47,188 bases of DNA from Betaproteobacteria bacterium (GCA_025363435.1 JANYDY010000007.1:1-47188); one strand, 5' to 3'; positions 19,310 to 27,148 are shown, numbered from the stretch's first letter. Numbers and translations: made by a program. Notes: generated by a model from the letters alone, not told the origin.

Positions 19310-19324
19310 CCGGCGTGCGATCAT
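19310..19324 (-). pseudogene. SBP8 5' stub
   Basis: ATG at 19324 overlaps the SBP7 stop as ATGA, as at intact junctions, and codes MIARR, the beginning of a twin-arginine signal like MISRRQL in SBP6. The toxin stop codon follows immediately. Together with 18366-18623 it marks the two ends of the split gene. Confidence 0.65.
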
Positions 19325-20310
19325 TCGATCACCTTCGTCGCCTGCACCATGATCGACGCCGGTATCTTGATGCCGAGTGCGCGGGCGGTTTTCAGGTTGA
19401 CGACGAACTCGAACGTGGTCGGCTGCTCGACCGGCAAGTCGCTGGGTTTCGCGCCATTCAGGATCTTGTCTACATATACGGCGGCGTGCGCGAACTGGTC
19501 CGCCAGATTCGGCCCATAGCTCATGAGGCCACCGGCTTCCACGTATTCCCGGATGCCCGCGATCGAGGGCAGTCGATTCTTGATCGCCAGCGCCGCGATC
19601 TGGCGCACTTGCCGGTTGAAGAATCCATCACGCACCACGATCACGGCCCCGACCTTTTCCCGCGACATCGTAGAAAATGCGGTTTCAATCTGCGGCTCAG
19701 TCCGGGCTTCTACCGGCACCACTTTCGCTTTCACTTTCTGCGCTGCGTTCCGGAGGCCCGTCAGGATCGAGGGATGAACCACGTTAGACGGATTCAACAG
19801 GACAGCCACGCGCGCCCCCTTGGGCGCTATGCCGAGCAACATCTCCAAGTGCTTCGGGGTGGTGTCACCAGCTAAATTAGAGAGCCCGGTGATGTTACCG
19901 CCTGGCCGTGCGAGGCTCGCGATGAAACCACTGCCCACCGGGTCGGTCGCGCTTGCCATGATGATGGGTATCGTGGCGGTGGCTTTCTGAGCGGCGCTGG
20001 TGGCGGGCGTGCTGCCCGCCACTATCGCTTCGACGCCAAGCCGCACCAGCTCTTCAGCCAGAGACGGGAGGCGCTCGGCATTGCCGTCCGCGAAGCGCCA
20101 TTCGATCACAAGATTCCTTCCTTCCACGTAGCCCAGCTCGCGCAATCGCTGCGGAAACGCGCCGTAGAAGTGCGTCTGCAGAGAATCAGGGCGGCCGCTG
20201 AAAGCTAGAAACCCGACGCGCCGGATTCTTCCTTGCTGCTGCGCGAGCGAGCGGAAGGGCGCTGCGAACGCACATCCGAAAGCGGCGAACAGGAATCGAC
20301 GTCTGCTCAT
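19321..20310 (-). CDS. SBP7: ABC_sub_bind-type periplasmic binding protein
   Basis: 329 residues. Start chosen at ATG 20310, where the signal peptide SRRRFLFAAFG begins and the ATG overlaps the SBP6 stop; the frame is open up to 20400 without family sequence. SRRRFLF is the closest match in the array to the Tat consensus SRRxFLK. LGYVEGRNLVIEWRF, DPVGSG with RPGGNITGLSNL and AEELVRLGVEAIVAG place it with SBP13 and SBP14. Ends ATKVIE. Confidence 0.9.
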   Translation of the reverse strand: MSRRRFLFAAFGCAFAAPFRSLAQQQGRIRRVGFLAFSGRPDSLQTHFYGAFPQRLRELGYVEGRNLVIEWRFADGNAERLPSLAEELVRLGVEAIVAGSTPATSAAQKATATIPIIMASATDPVGSGFIASLARPGGNITGLSNLAGDTTPKHLEMLLGIAPKGARVAVLLNPSNVVHPSILTGLRNAAQKVKAKVVPVEARTEPQIETAFSTMSREKVGAVIVVRDGFFNRQVRQIAALAIKNRLPSIAGIREYVEAGGLMSYGPNLADQFAHAAVYVDKILNGAKPSDLPVEQPTTFEFVVNLKTARALGIKIPASIMVQATKVIE

Positions 20311-21296
20311 TCGATCACCTTGGTCGCCTGCACCAGTATCACTGGCGGAATAGTTACACCCAGCAAGCGAGCTGTCTTCAGGTTTACGGCCAAATCCCAT
20401 CGGGTGGGCTGCTCAACCGGCAAATCCGTCGGTTTGGCCCCTTTGATGATCTTGTCCACGTAACTTGCGGCCCGCATAGGTCCGTCCGCGAGCGCCTGAC
20501 CATAGCCGATGACTCCGCCAATTTCAGCGAAATCCACATAAGTGCCGATCGACAATAGCCGGTGTTTCAAAGCCAGTTCCACGATCTGCCGTCTTTGTTG
20601 CTGAAAGAACGGTTCCCGCAGAACGATGACTGCGCCCGCTTTTTGTCGCTCAATCAGTTCGAACGAATCGACAATTTCCCGGGATGACTTTGCCTCGGCA
20701 GGCAATACATCGATCCTGAAATTTTCTGCCGCTTTCCGGATGCCCCGCAGTGACAGCGCATGGCCCGGATTCTGCGGATTCATCAGAACCGCAATGCGAC
20801 TGGCCGCGGGCAAAATATCATGCGCAAAATTCATCAACTTCGGCGCAAAGTCCGGCGTCATAAGTGAAATACCCGTGATATTTCCACCCGGGCGCGCGAG
20901 ATTCTTGACCAGCCCGTTTTGAACGAGATCGCCTGCGCCCACCACAACGATCGGAATCTCGGCAGTCGCTTTTTGTGCGGCCAAGGAAGCAATAGTGCCC
21001 GCAGAAACGATGACATCCACTTTGGCGCGCACCAAGTCGGCGACGAGAGCCGGTATACGGGCCGCATTTCCTTCGGCCGATTTCAAATCAATGACAAAGT
21101 GTTTGCCTTCGATGTAACCCAATTCCCGGATGCGGTTCTTGAACGGGCCGTATTCATAGTCGGAACCGTCGGAGTCCAGCTGACGCAGAATGAGGTATCC
21201 GATTTTCCAAACCTTGCCGGGTTGCTGGGCCAATGTCGTGCAAGGCATCGCCGCGCCTGCGGCCAGTGCACAGAGTAATTGGCGTCGGCTGATCAT
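20307..21296 (-). CDS. SBP6: ABC_sub_bind-type periplasmic binding protein
   Basis: 329 residues. Start at ATG 21296 (overlap with the SBP5 stop; signal ISRRQLLCALA, cleavage near TLAQ); the upstream extension to 21467 is SBP5 in another frame. LGYIEGKHFVIDLKS, RPGGNITGISLM, and QRRQIVELALKHRLL. The hinge-side segment VVVGAGDLVQNGLVKNL is unusual compared with DPVGSG elsewhere. C-terminal block YVDKIIKGAKPTDLPVEQPT, end ATKVIE. Confidence 0.9.
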   Translation of the reverse strand: MISRRQLLCALAAGAAMPCTTLAQQPGKVWKIGYLILRQLDSDGSDYEYGPFKNRIRELGYIEGKHFVIDLKSAEGNAARIPALVADLVRAKVDVIVSAGTIASLAAQKATAEIPIVVVGAGDLVQNGLVKNLARPGGNITGISLMTPDFAPKLMNFAHDILPAASRIAVLMNPQNPGHALSLRGIRKAAENFRIDVLPAEAKSSREIVDSFELIERQKAGAVIVLREPFFQQQRRQIVELALKHRLLSIGTYVDFAEIGGVIGYGQALADGPMRAASYVDKIIKGAKPTDLPVEQPTRWDLAVNLKTARLLGVTIPPVILVQATKVIE

Positions 21297-22264
21297 TCGA
21301 TCACCCTGTCCGCACGCAGCAGAATCGACGGCGGCACCTTGATGCCCAGCGCACGCGCGGTTTTCAGGTTGATGACGAGCTCGAACTTCGCCGCCTGCTC
21401 GATCGGGATGCTGCCGGGGTTGGCCCCCTTCAAAATCTTGTCGACATAGGTTGCCGCGCGGTGCCACATGTCGGCGAGGTCGGCGCCGTAGGACATCAGG
21501 CCGCCGGCTTCGGCAATTTCCTTGAAGCCGATGGCGGGTATCTTGTATTTCGCCAGACTCTCGCCGACGGCTTTGGCGTTGGCGATCAGAATGGGTGTTT
21601 CGATTATTAGAATCGGCCCGCTGCGTTTCTGCGCGATGTTGACGATTGCAGTTTGTATTTCGGCCGGCGTATTTACAAAGACGCGATGAATAGTCACTTT
21701 TTTAGCGCGCGCAGCATTGTCGAAGCGACCCGGCACTGCGGACATGTATTGCTGATATATCAGATTGATCGACGAAGTACGCGGCAATATTTCGGTCAGC
21801 AATTCAATGCGCTTGGTGGCGATCTCCTCCACAAAAAATGACAGCCCGGTCACGTTGCCGCCCGGATGCGCGAGGTTGGTGACGATGCCCGCGGTCACCG
21901 CATCGCCGATCGAGGCTACGACGATCGGCACGCTCGACGTGGCCTGCATGGCGCCGCGTGCGCCGGGCGTGGCGTGCGTCACGATCAAGGCCGCCCCGGC
22001 CGCAATGAGTTCGCCGGCCAGTTTCGGCAGGTCGTCGTAGCGGCCTTCGGCCCAGCGGTAGTCGATGGCGAGGTTCTTGCCCTCGACATAGCCCAGCGCA
22101 TTGAGTCCCTCGCGCAAGGCGCCGACCATTTTCGCCCAGCCTGCCGGCGAGCCTGCGCCCAGCACGCCGATGCGGTATGTGCGGCCGGCCTGTTGCGCGA
22201 ATGCCAGACGTTGTGCAAACGCCGCTGCACCGAGCGCACACAGGATATCGCGGCGTGTGGTCAT
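21293..22264 (-). CDS. SBP5: ABC_sub_bind-type periplasmic binding protein
   Basis: 323 residues, ATG at 22264 overlapping the SBP4 stop. Signal peptide TTRRDILCALG, cleavage near AFAQ. LGYVEGKNLAIDYRW, THATPGARGAMQAT, HPGGNVTGLSFF relate it to SBP15 and SBP16. The second lobe is more divergent (SINLIYQQYMS instead of the usual RVAVLLNP). C-terminal block YVDKILKGANPGSIPIEQAA, end ADRVIE. Confidence 0.9.
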   Translation of the reverse strand: MTTRRDILCALGAAAFAQRLAFAQQAGRTYRIGVLGAGSPAGWAKMVGALREGLNALGYVEGKNLAIDYRWAEGRYDDLPKLAGELIAAGAALIVTHATPGARGAMQATSSVPIVVASIGDAVTAGIVTNLAHPGGNVTGLSFFVEEIATKRIELLTEILPRTSSINLIYQQYMSAVPGRFDNAARAKKVTIHRVFVNTPAEIQTAIVNIAQKRSGPILIIETPILIANAKAVGESLAKYKIPAIGFKEIAEAGGLMSYGADLADMWHRAATYVDKILKGANPGSIPIEQAAKFELVINLKTARALGIKVPPSILLRADRVIE

Positions 22265-23247
22265 TCGATCACCTTCGTCGCCTGCACGAGGATCGAGTTC
22301 GGCACCTTGAGGCCGAGCGTGCGGGCGGTTTTCATGTTGAGCACAAGCTCGAACTTCGTCGGTTGCTCGATAGGGAGATCGCCGGCCTTTGCACCCTTGA
22401 GGATCTTGTCCACGTATTTTGCGGTGCGACGGTATTGGTCGGTGCGGTCCACGCCATAGCTCATCAATGCGCCGGCCTCCGTGCTTTCCCTCACACCGGC
22501 GATCGATGGCAGTTTGTGCTGCAGGGCAAGGGCGACGATGCGCGGCGCATGCACAATAAAAAGCACGTCATTCGACACGAGCAATGCCCCGACCCGCTCG
22601 CGAGTCATCGTGGCAAAGGCGGCGGCGAATTCATTTTCGGTGCGTGCTTGCACGGCGAGAAATTCCTTGCCGGCTTTCTGCACGATTGCCTGCAGGCTCG
22701 CAATCCTTTTCATCGTGCTCGGATTGGCGGGATTGACGATCTCGGCGAGGCGTTTCACTTTCGGCGCGGCACTCATTAACAATTCCAGGCGCTTGACATC
22801 AAGGTCGCCGGATTGGTTCGACATGCCGGTGATATTGCCGCCCGGATGGGCGAGGCTGGTTGCGAAACCATTGGCAACCGGATCGCCGGTGGAGAGGAAG
22901 ACGATCGGGATTGTCCTGGTTGCGCTTTGAGCGGCGCGAATACTCGTTGCCTGGGTTGTTACAATTACGTCGACCTTCAGTTGCGCCAGGTCCGCGGCAA
23001 GCGCCGGCAGGCGTTCGAATTTTTCGTCGGCGTAGCGCCATTCAATGGCAATGTTCTTGCCCTCGACGTAACCGAGATCACGTAGACCATCAAGCAAGTG
23101 TCTATAGACGCCGCGATCCGCCCCGACTGGTGCGGATTCGGGCGAGAGCACGCCGATGTGCCAGACCTTCTGTGCCTGCGCCATTACACAACGCGGCGCC
23201 AACGCACCGGCGACCAGCCACCAAAGGAGTTCGCGGCGCGTGGTCAC
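22261..23247 (-). CDS. SBP4: ABC_sub_bind-type periplasmic binding protein
   Basis: 328 residues, GTG start at 23247 overlapping the SBP3 stop. Signal peptide TTRRELLWWLV, cleavage near VMAQ. LGYVEGKNIAIEWRY, DPVANG with HPGGNITGMSNQ, and a second lobe with EIVNPANPSTMKRI. C-terminal block YVDKILKGAKAGDLPIEQPT and end ATKVIE. Intact. Confidence 0.9.
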   Translation of the reverse strand: MTTRRELLWWLVAGALAPRCVMAQAQKVWHIGVLSPESAPVGADRGVYRHLLDGLRDLGYVEGKNIAIEWRYADEKFERLPALAADLAQLKVDVIVTTQATSIRAAQSATRTIPIVFLSTGDPVANGFATSLAHPGGNITGMSNQSGDLDVKRLELLMSAAPKVKRLAEIVNPANPSTMKRIASLQAIVQKAGKEFLAVQARTENEFAAAFATMTRERVGALLVSNDVLFIVHAPRIVALALQHKLPSIAGVRESTEAGALMSYGVDRTDQYRRTAKYVDKILKGAKAGDLPIEQPTKFELVLNMKTARTLGLKVPNSILVQATKVIE

Positions 23248-24209
23248 TCGATCACCTTCGTCGCTCGCACGAGTATCGATTGTGGCATTTTGATGCCAAG
23301 CGCGCGGGCGGTCTTGAGGTTGACCGCAAAATCAAAGCGCAAAGGTTGCTCGATTGGTAGATCGGCCGGTTTCGCGCCCCTCAGGATTTTCGCGACATGG
23401 GTCGCCGCCCTGCGGTAGAGGTAGGCGATGTTGGCGCCGTATGCAATAAGCCCGCCATCGTCCACTGCCTCCGTCCACGCGAAAATGGTGGCTAGCCGTG
23501 CGCGTGCGGCGAATTCGATCACGCGCCCGCGGTTGGCGAACAGCATGGGTTCGGGCAGACCGATAAAGGCGTCCGCGCGCTGGCGCTGCACGCTCGCAAA
23601 CGCGCCGTCGAGGTCGCCCGCCGTGCGCGCCTCGACCGGCAGCAGGCTGACCTTCAGCTTCTGCGCGGGCTCCGCCATGTTCTTCCACTCGACCGCTTTG
23701 TCGGGCAGGTCGGGATTTATGATGATGGCCACGCGTCGCATGTGCGGCGTGATTTCCTTCAGGATCTCGAGCCGCTTGGCGCCGAGCGACGAGCCAAGTG
23801 CGGTGAGGCCGGTCACGTGGCCGCCGGGGTGTGCAAGGCTTGCCGCGAGCCCGGTTGCGACCGGGTCGCCGACTACCGCGACGACGGTCGGGATGGTGAC
23901 GGTGGCTTTGCGTACCGCCTGCACCATTGGTGGCGTCGGGGCGAAGATCACGTTGACGTTCGCGCGCACGAGCTCTTCCGCGAGCGCGGGTAACTGCTCG
24001 ACGCTGCCCCGCATGTGGATGAACTGGACGTTCCGGCCATCAACCAAGCCTTGCTCGGCCATCCCCTCGACGAAGGCCTGGTCGAACGCGGGGTTGCCGG
24101 TCTGAAACACGCCCACCTTCGGGATTGAGGCGGTTTGCGCAAGCGCGATGCGCGGTGCGAACACCCCTGCGCAAAGACCGGTGATGAAGCGTCTGCGGTG
24201 GAATGTCAT
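23244..24209 (-). CDS. SBP3: ABC_sub_bind-type periplasmic binding protein, restart of the overlap chain
   Basis: 321 residues, ATG at 24209 with an AGGA ribosome site 5 bases upstream. An 86-base gap separates it from SBP2, so it has its own initiation, unlike most copies. Signal peptide FHRRRFITGLC, cleavage near ALAQ. It is among the most divergent members: QGLVDGRNVQFIHMR replaces the usual LGYVEGKNLVIEW, and the second lobe has VAIIINPDLPDKAVEW. The C-terminal block ILRGAKPADLPIEQP and end ATKVIE are standard. Confidence 0.9.
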   Translation of the reverse strand: MTFHRRRFITGLCAGVFAPRIALAQTASIPKVGVFQTGNPAFDQAFVEGMAEQGLVDGRNVQFIHMRGSVEQLPALAEELVRANVNVIFAPTPPMVQAVRKATVTIPTVVAVVGDPVATGLAASLAHPGGHVTGLTALGSSLGAKRLEILKEITPHMRRVAIIINPDLPDKAVEWKNMAEPAQKLKVSLLPVEARTAGDLDGAFASVQRQRADAFIGLPEPMLFANRGRVIEFAARARLATIFAWTEAVDDGGLIAYGANIAYLYRRAATHVAKILRGAKPADLPIEQPLRFDFAVNLKTARALGIKMPQSILVRATKVIE

Positions 24210-24240
24210 CTGATCCTACTGCTAGCGTGTCCCACCAAAC

Positions 24241-24266
24241 CTCGCCCGCGTGCGGGGGAGGGCGAG
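24241..24266. repeat. GC-rich hairpin in the SBP3/SBP2 gap, relative of 32668-32689
   Basis: CTCGCCC (24241-24247) pairs with GGGCGAG (24260-24266); an inner alternative CCCGC/GCGGG also exists. The core GCGGGGGAGGG recurs at 32682-32690, and GTGCCCCCGCCC-like sequence flanks both sites in opposite orientation. Possibly a small dispersed REP-like element. Confidence 0.5.
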
Positions 24267-24295
24267 GGCGGGGGGCACGAAGTTGCGGCGGCGGG

Positions 24296-25280
24296 TCATT
24301 CAATCACCTTCGTCGCCTGCACGAGGATAGAGTTCGGCACCTTGAGGCCGAGCGCGCGGGCGGTTTTCAGGTTGAGCACCAGGTCGAACTTCGTCGGCTG
24401 CTCGATCGGCAGGTCGCCGGGTTTGGCACCCTTGAATATTTTGTCGGCGTAGGCGGCGGCGCGGCGGTTGAGGTCGATAAAGTCGGATGAATAGGAATAC
24501 AGTCCTCCCGCTTCAACGTAAGGGCTGTTGCCGTAACCCGCCGGCAGTCTTTGTCGCTTCGCGAAGTCCACAATATTTCCGATCGCGGAATTGCTCGTGC
24601 GATTGGACAGCACCAGAAATCCCTGCACTTTTTTCTCGCTTAGTCCCTTGAGCGCCGCCTGCACCTGCTCGACGCCGCTTGCCGGGGCGCCAACAGGTTG
24701 CATGCGAAGTTTGCGACATTCTGACTCGAATTGCCGCAGCGTCACCTGATTGCTTTCGTTGGCGGGATCGTAAAGCAAACCGACGCGACGAATGTTTGGC
24801 ACGAGCTGGCGGAGCAAATCGAGCCGCTTCGTATTCACCTCGGTGCCGAGATTGGTAAGGCCGGTGACATTCTTTCCCGGCCGAGCGAGCGAATTCGCGA
24901 GACCAAGAGCAATGGGATCACCGATCGTCGTAGTGACGATTGGGATGTCGCGCGTCGCTTTGTAGGCTGCCATTGCCGTCGGCGTGCTTAGCGCCACGAT
25001 CACATCCACTTTGCGCGTCACGAGATCAGCCGCCATCGACTGCAATTGTGTCGCATCGCCTTCGGCATTCAGCAGATCGCTCGTGTAATCGATCGATCCC
25101 TTCCTTGCGCCCCAATGCGAGCATACCCGCCTTGAACGCTTCGACCCGCGGCGCGAGGACGTCGCGATCGTTGTCCGCGAGAAAGCCAATCCGCCAAACT
25201 TTGCCTTGCTGCGCGAACGCCGCCCGCGGCGCGAGCGCGCCGGCGCCGATCGCAAACAGGATCTCGCGCCGCGTCGTCAT
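24296..25280 (-). pseudogene. SBP2: ABC_sub_bind protein frameshifted by a 4-base duplication
   Basis: The N-terminal frame from ATG 25280 (signal TTRREILFAIG, AFAQ, then WRIGFLADN and GRKEGID) runs to about 25097, and the rest (YTSDLLNAEGD onward to ATKVIE) is in another frame. At 25088-25097 the sequence is ATCGATCGAT; removing one ATCG unit restores a normal family protein of about 326 residues. So a 4-base tandem duplication inactivated it, or the assembly holds an error. LRQFESECRKL groups it with SBP9 and SBP17. The ATG overlaps the SBP1 stop as usual. Confidence 0.85.
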
Positions 25281-26248
25281 TCGATCGCTTTGTCGGCGCG
25301 CAGCAATACCGACTGTGGAATCTTGACACCCAGCGCGCGCGCAGCCTTCGTGTTGAGCCAGAGTTCGAACCGGGTCGGCCGCTCGATCGGAATGTCGCCG
25401 GGTTTCACGCCCTTGAAAATCTTGTCAACATGGCTGGCGGCGCGCCGATACAGGTCCGGGTAGTTCACGCCGTAACTGATGAGGCCGCCGGCTTCGACGT
25501 ATTCCCTCGACGAATAGATGGTTGGCAGCCGGTGTTTTTGCGCCAGCGCCGCGATGGCGCCGCCGTTCACCTGCATCAGCGTGTCCTGCCCCACGGCGAG
25601 CGCATTCACGCGATCGCGCCGGGCGGCCTCAAACGCAGGCGCAATGTCCTCCGCCTTGCGGATGTCGAGCAGCCGCGGCTGGATGCCGAGCGACCGCGCG
25701 GCGCTCTCCATTTCTTTCCACTCCTGCGGCTGCGCGGGGTTGCTGAGATTGAGCAAGATGGCCATGCGCGACATCTTCGGCACCAGTTCCTTCAGGATTT
25801 CCACGCGCTTCGCCTGCAGCTCGGACGTGATCGAGGTGAGCCCGGTGATTTTGCCGCCCGGCCGCGCAAGATTTTTGACCAGCACGTAGGGGTCGCCGAC
25901 CGCCGTGGTGACGACCGGAATGGTGGCGGAGGCCTCGTTGGCGGCGCGCGTCGCCGGCGTGCCGCGCGCAACGATGACATCGATTTTCAGGCCGACGAGT
26001 TCGGCGGCAAGCTGCGGAAAGCGCTCGGCGCGGCCGTCGGCTGAGCGGTATTCGACGACGTAGTGCTTGTTCTCGACGTAACCGAATTCGCGCATGCCGA
26101 GGCGGAAGGCCTCGACATTGGCGGCATTGTCGGCAAGCGCGGTGGTCTCGAGCAGGCCGATGCGCCGCTGGCCTTGCGCTTGCGCGAAGGCGGCTGGCGC
26201 GAGGGCGCTTGCGCCGAGCGTGATCAGCATTTCGCGTCGCGTGGTCAC
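25277..26248 (-). CDS. SBP1: ABC_sub_bind-type periplasmic binding protein, first gene of the array
   Basis: 323 residues. Start chosen at GTG 26248, where the signal TTRREMLITLG (cleavage near AFAQ) begins; a strong Shine-Dalgarno (GGGGAGGAAG) stands just upstream, the best in the array. The frame is open to 26344 but that part is non-coding leader. FGYVENKHYVVEYRS, RPGGKITGLTSI, HVDKIFKGVKPGDIPIERPT, end ADKAIE. Two sites differ from the norm: DPYVLVKNL lacks the usual Gly-rich turn after the aspartate, and the last residues are AIE rather than VIE. Confidence 0.9.
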   Translation of the reverse strand: MTTRREMLITLGASALAPAAFAQAQGQRRIGLLETTALADNAANVEAFRLGMREFGYVENKHYVVEYRSADGRAERFPQLAAELVGLKIDVIVARGTPATRAANEASATIPVVTTAVGDPYVLVKNLARPGGKITGLTSITSELQAKRVEILKELVPKMSRMAILLNLSNPAQPQEWKEMESAARSLGIQPRLLDIRKAEDIAPAFEAARRDRVNALAVGQDTLMQVNGGAIAALAQKHRLPTIYSSREYVEAGGLISYGVNYPDLYRRAASHVDKIFKGVKPGDIPIERPTRFELWLNTKAARALGVKIPQSVLLRADKAIE

Positions 26249-26330
26249 CCGGTCTTCCTCCCCATGTCGAACGATGCCCAGTCTAGGCGCGCAGCCGGTC
26301 CGTCGGCAGTTAATTTTTACACCCGGATTT

Positions 26331-26345
26331 TGTGAAGTATTCACA
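26331..26345. promoter_or_regulatory. Crp-like inverted repeat in front of the SBP array
   Basis: TGTGAA and TTCACA around GTA. The half-sites match the Crp half-site TGTGA, but the spacing is 5 bases between TGTGA and TCACA instead of the canonical 6. It lies in the only intergenic region (26249-26379) upstream of SBP1, beside the gene of a Crp-family regulator. Candidate operator only. Confidence 0.45.
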
Positions 26346-26379
26346 TTCCGGGCGCCGGCTACCGCAGAAGCGTTGTCCG

Positions 26380-27030
26380 CTACCAGTGACGCGGCGGCGT
26401 GCGGTTGATCGTGATGCGTTTCTGGGCGACGCTGATGTAGCCGCCCTCGCCGAGGTCCTTGAGAATCTTGCTGATCATCTCACGCGAGGCGCCGACGCGG
26501 TCGGCGATGTCTTGCTGGGTAAGTCTCTCCTCGACCACCAGCGTGCCGTCGCGCTCCTGCGCGAGTTCGAGCAGCAGGCGCGCGACGCGTCCGTAGACGT
26601 CCATCAGCGCAAGGCTCTTGACGTTTTCGGTCAGCGCGCGCACGCGGAAGATCAGCTTTTCGATCAGGTGGATCGAGAACCGTGGATTGGCGAGCAGGAA
26701 GGCCTTGAACTCGCTCTTCGGCACGATCGCGAACCGCGAAGGTTCGAGCGTCATCACGGTGGCCGAGCGCGGGCCTTCGTCGAGCACCATTTCGCCGAAA
26801 TATTCGCCGGTCTCCTGCGTAGTTAGCACGATCTCCTTGCCGGCGTCGTCGCTGACGTAGACTTTGACGCGGCCGCTCAGGATCACGTAAAGGGAGTCGG
26901 TCTCGTCCCCCTCGTTGACGATCACCGTGTTTTTCGGGAAGGACTTGGTCGCGGCATGTTCGGAGAGGGCGCGCAACTGTGCATCGCCGAGGCTGGGCAA
27001 TCGAATGCCGGCACTTTCGCTGGTTTGCAT
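26380..27030 (-). CDS. Crp/Fnr-family transcriptional regulator
   Basis: 216 residues from ATG 27030, which has a GGGGG ribosome site; the frame is open to 27063. The N-terminal cyclic-nucleotide-binding barrel shows FGEMVLDEGPRSATV, with the Glu and the Arg-Ser that contact cAMP in Crp. A long dimer helix follows and then a winged helix: LTQQDIADRVGASREMISKILKDL is the recognition helix-turn-helix. No Fnr-type cysteine cluster is present. It precedes the SBP array on the same strand (131-base gap), and a nucleotidyl cyclase closes the same locus, so it may sense the cyclase product and control the array. Family call firm; ligand inferred. Confidence 0.9.
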   Translation of the reverse strand: MQTSESAGIRLPSLGDAQLRALSEHAATKSFPKNTVIVNEGDETDSLYVILSGRVKVYVSDDAGKEIVLTTQETGEYFGEMVLDEGPRSATVMTLEPSRFAIVPKSEFKAFLLANPRFSIHLIEKLIFRVRALTENVKSLALMDVYGRVARLLLELAQERDGTLVVEERLTQQDIADRVGASREMISKILKDLGEGGYISVAQKRITINRTPPRHW

Positions 27031-27043
27031 GGATCCCCCTTTA

Positions 27044-27062
27044 TGACACCGTGGTGGCGTCA
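27044..27062. promoter_or_regulatory. Imperfect inverted repeat before the Crp-family gene
   Basis: TGACACC and GGCGTCA around GTGGT, one mismatch in 7-base arms, ending 14 bases upstream of the start at 27030. Possible autoregulatory site; it does not match the Crp half-site. Confidence 0.25.
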
Positions 27063-27148
27063 TTTACCACTTGTTTTTATGGGGGGAACTTTATCACGGC
27101 GCCGCACAAGGTGCGAAGCGCTCCCGCGAGGGCGGGTTTGTTCAGCCG

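Noticed and set aside
18875-19324. 149-codon minus-strand frame as a gene
   Set aside because: Only its first five codons are SBP sequence; the rest is antisense to the PIN toxin.
6957-26248. Regularly repeated short sequence every 1 kb, considered as CRISPR or other repeat array
   Set aside because: The repeats are the conserved gene ends and starts of the SBP paralogues; spacing is gene length, not spacer length.
27120-27140. CCCGC/GCGGG hairpin as a terminator of DUF427
   Set aside because: Stem is short and the T-rich side is on the wrong strand for that gene.
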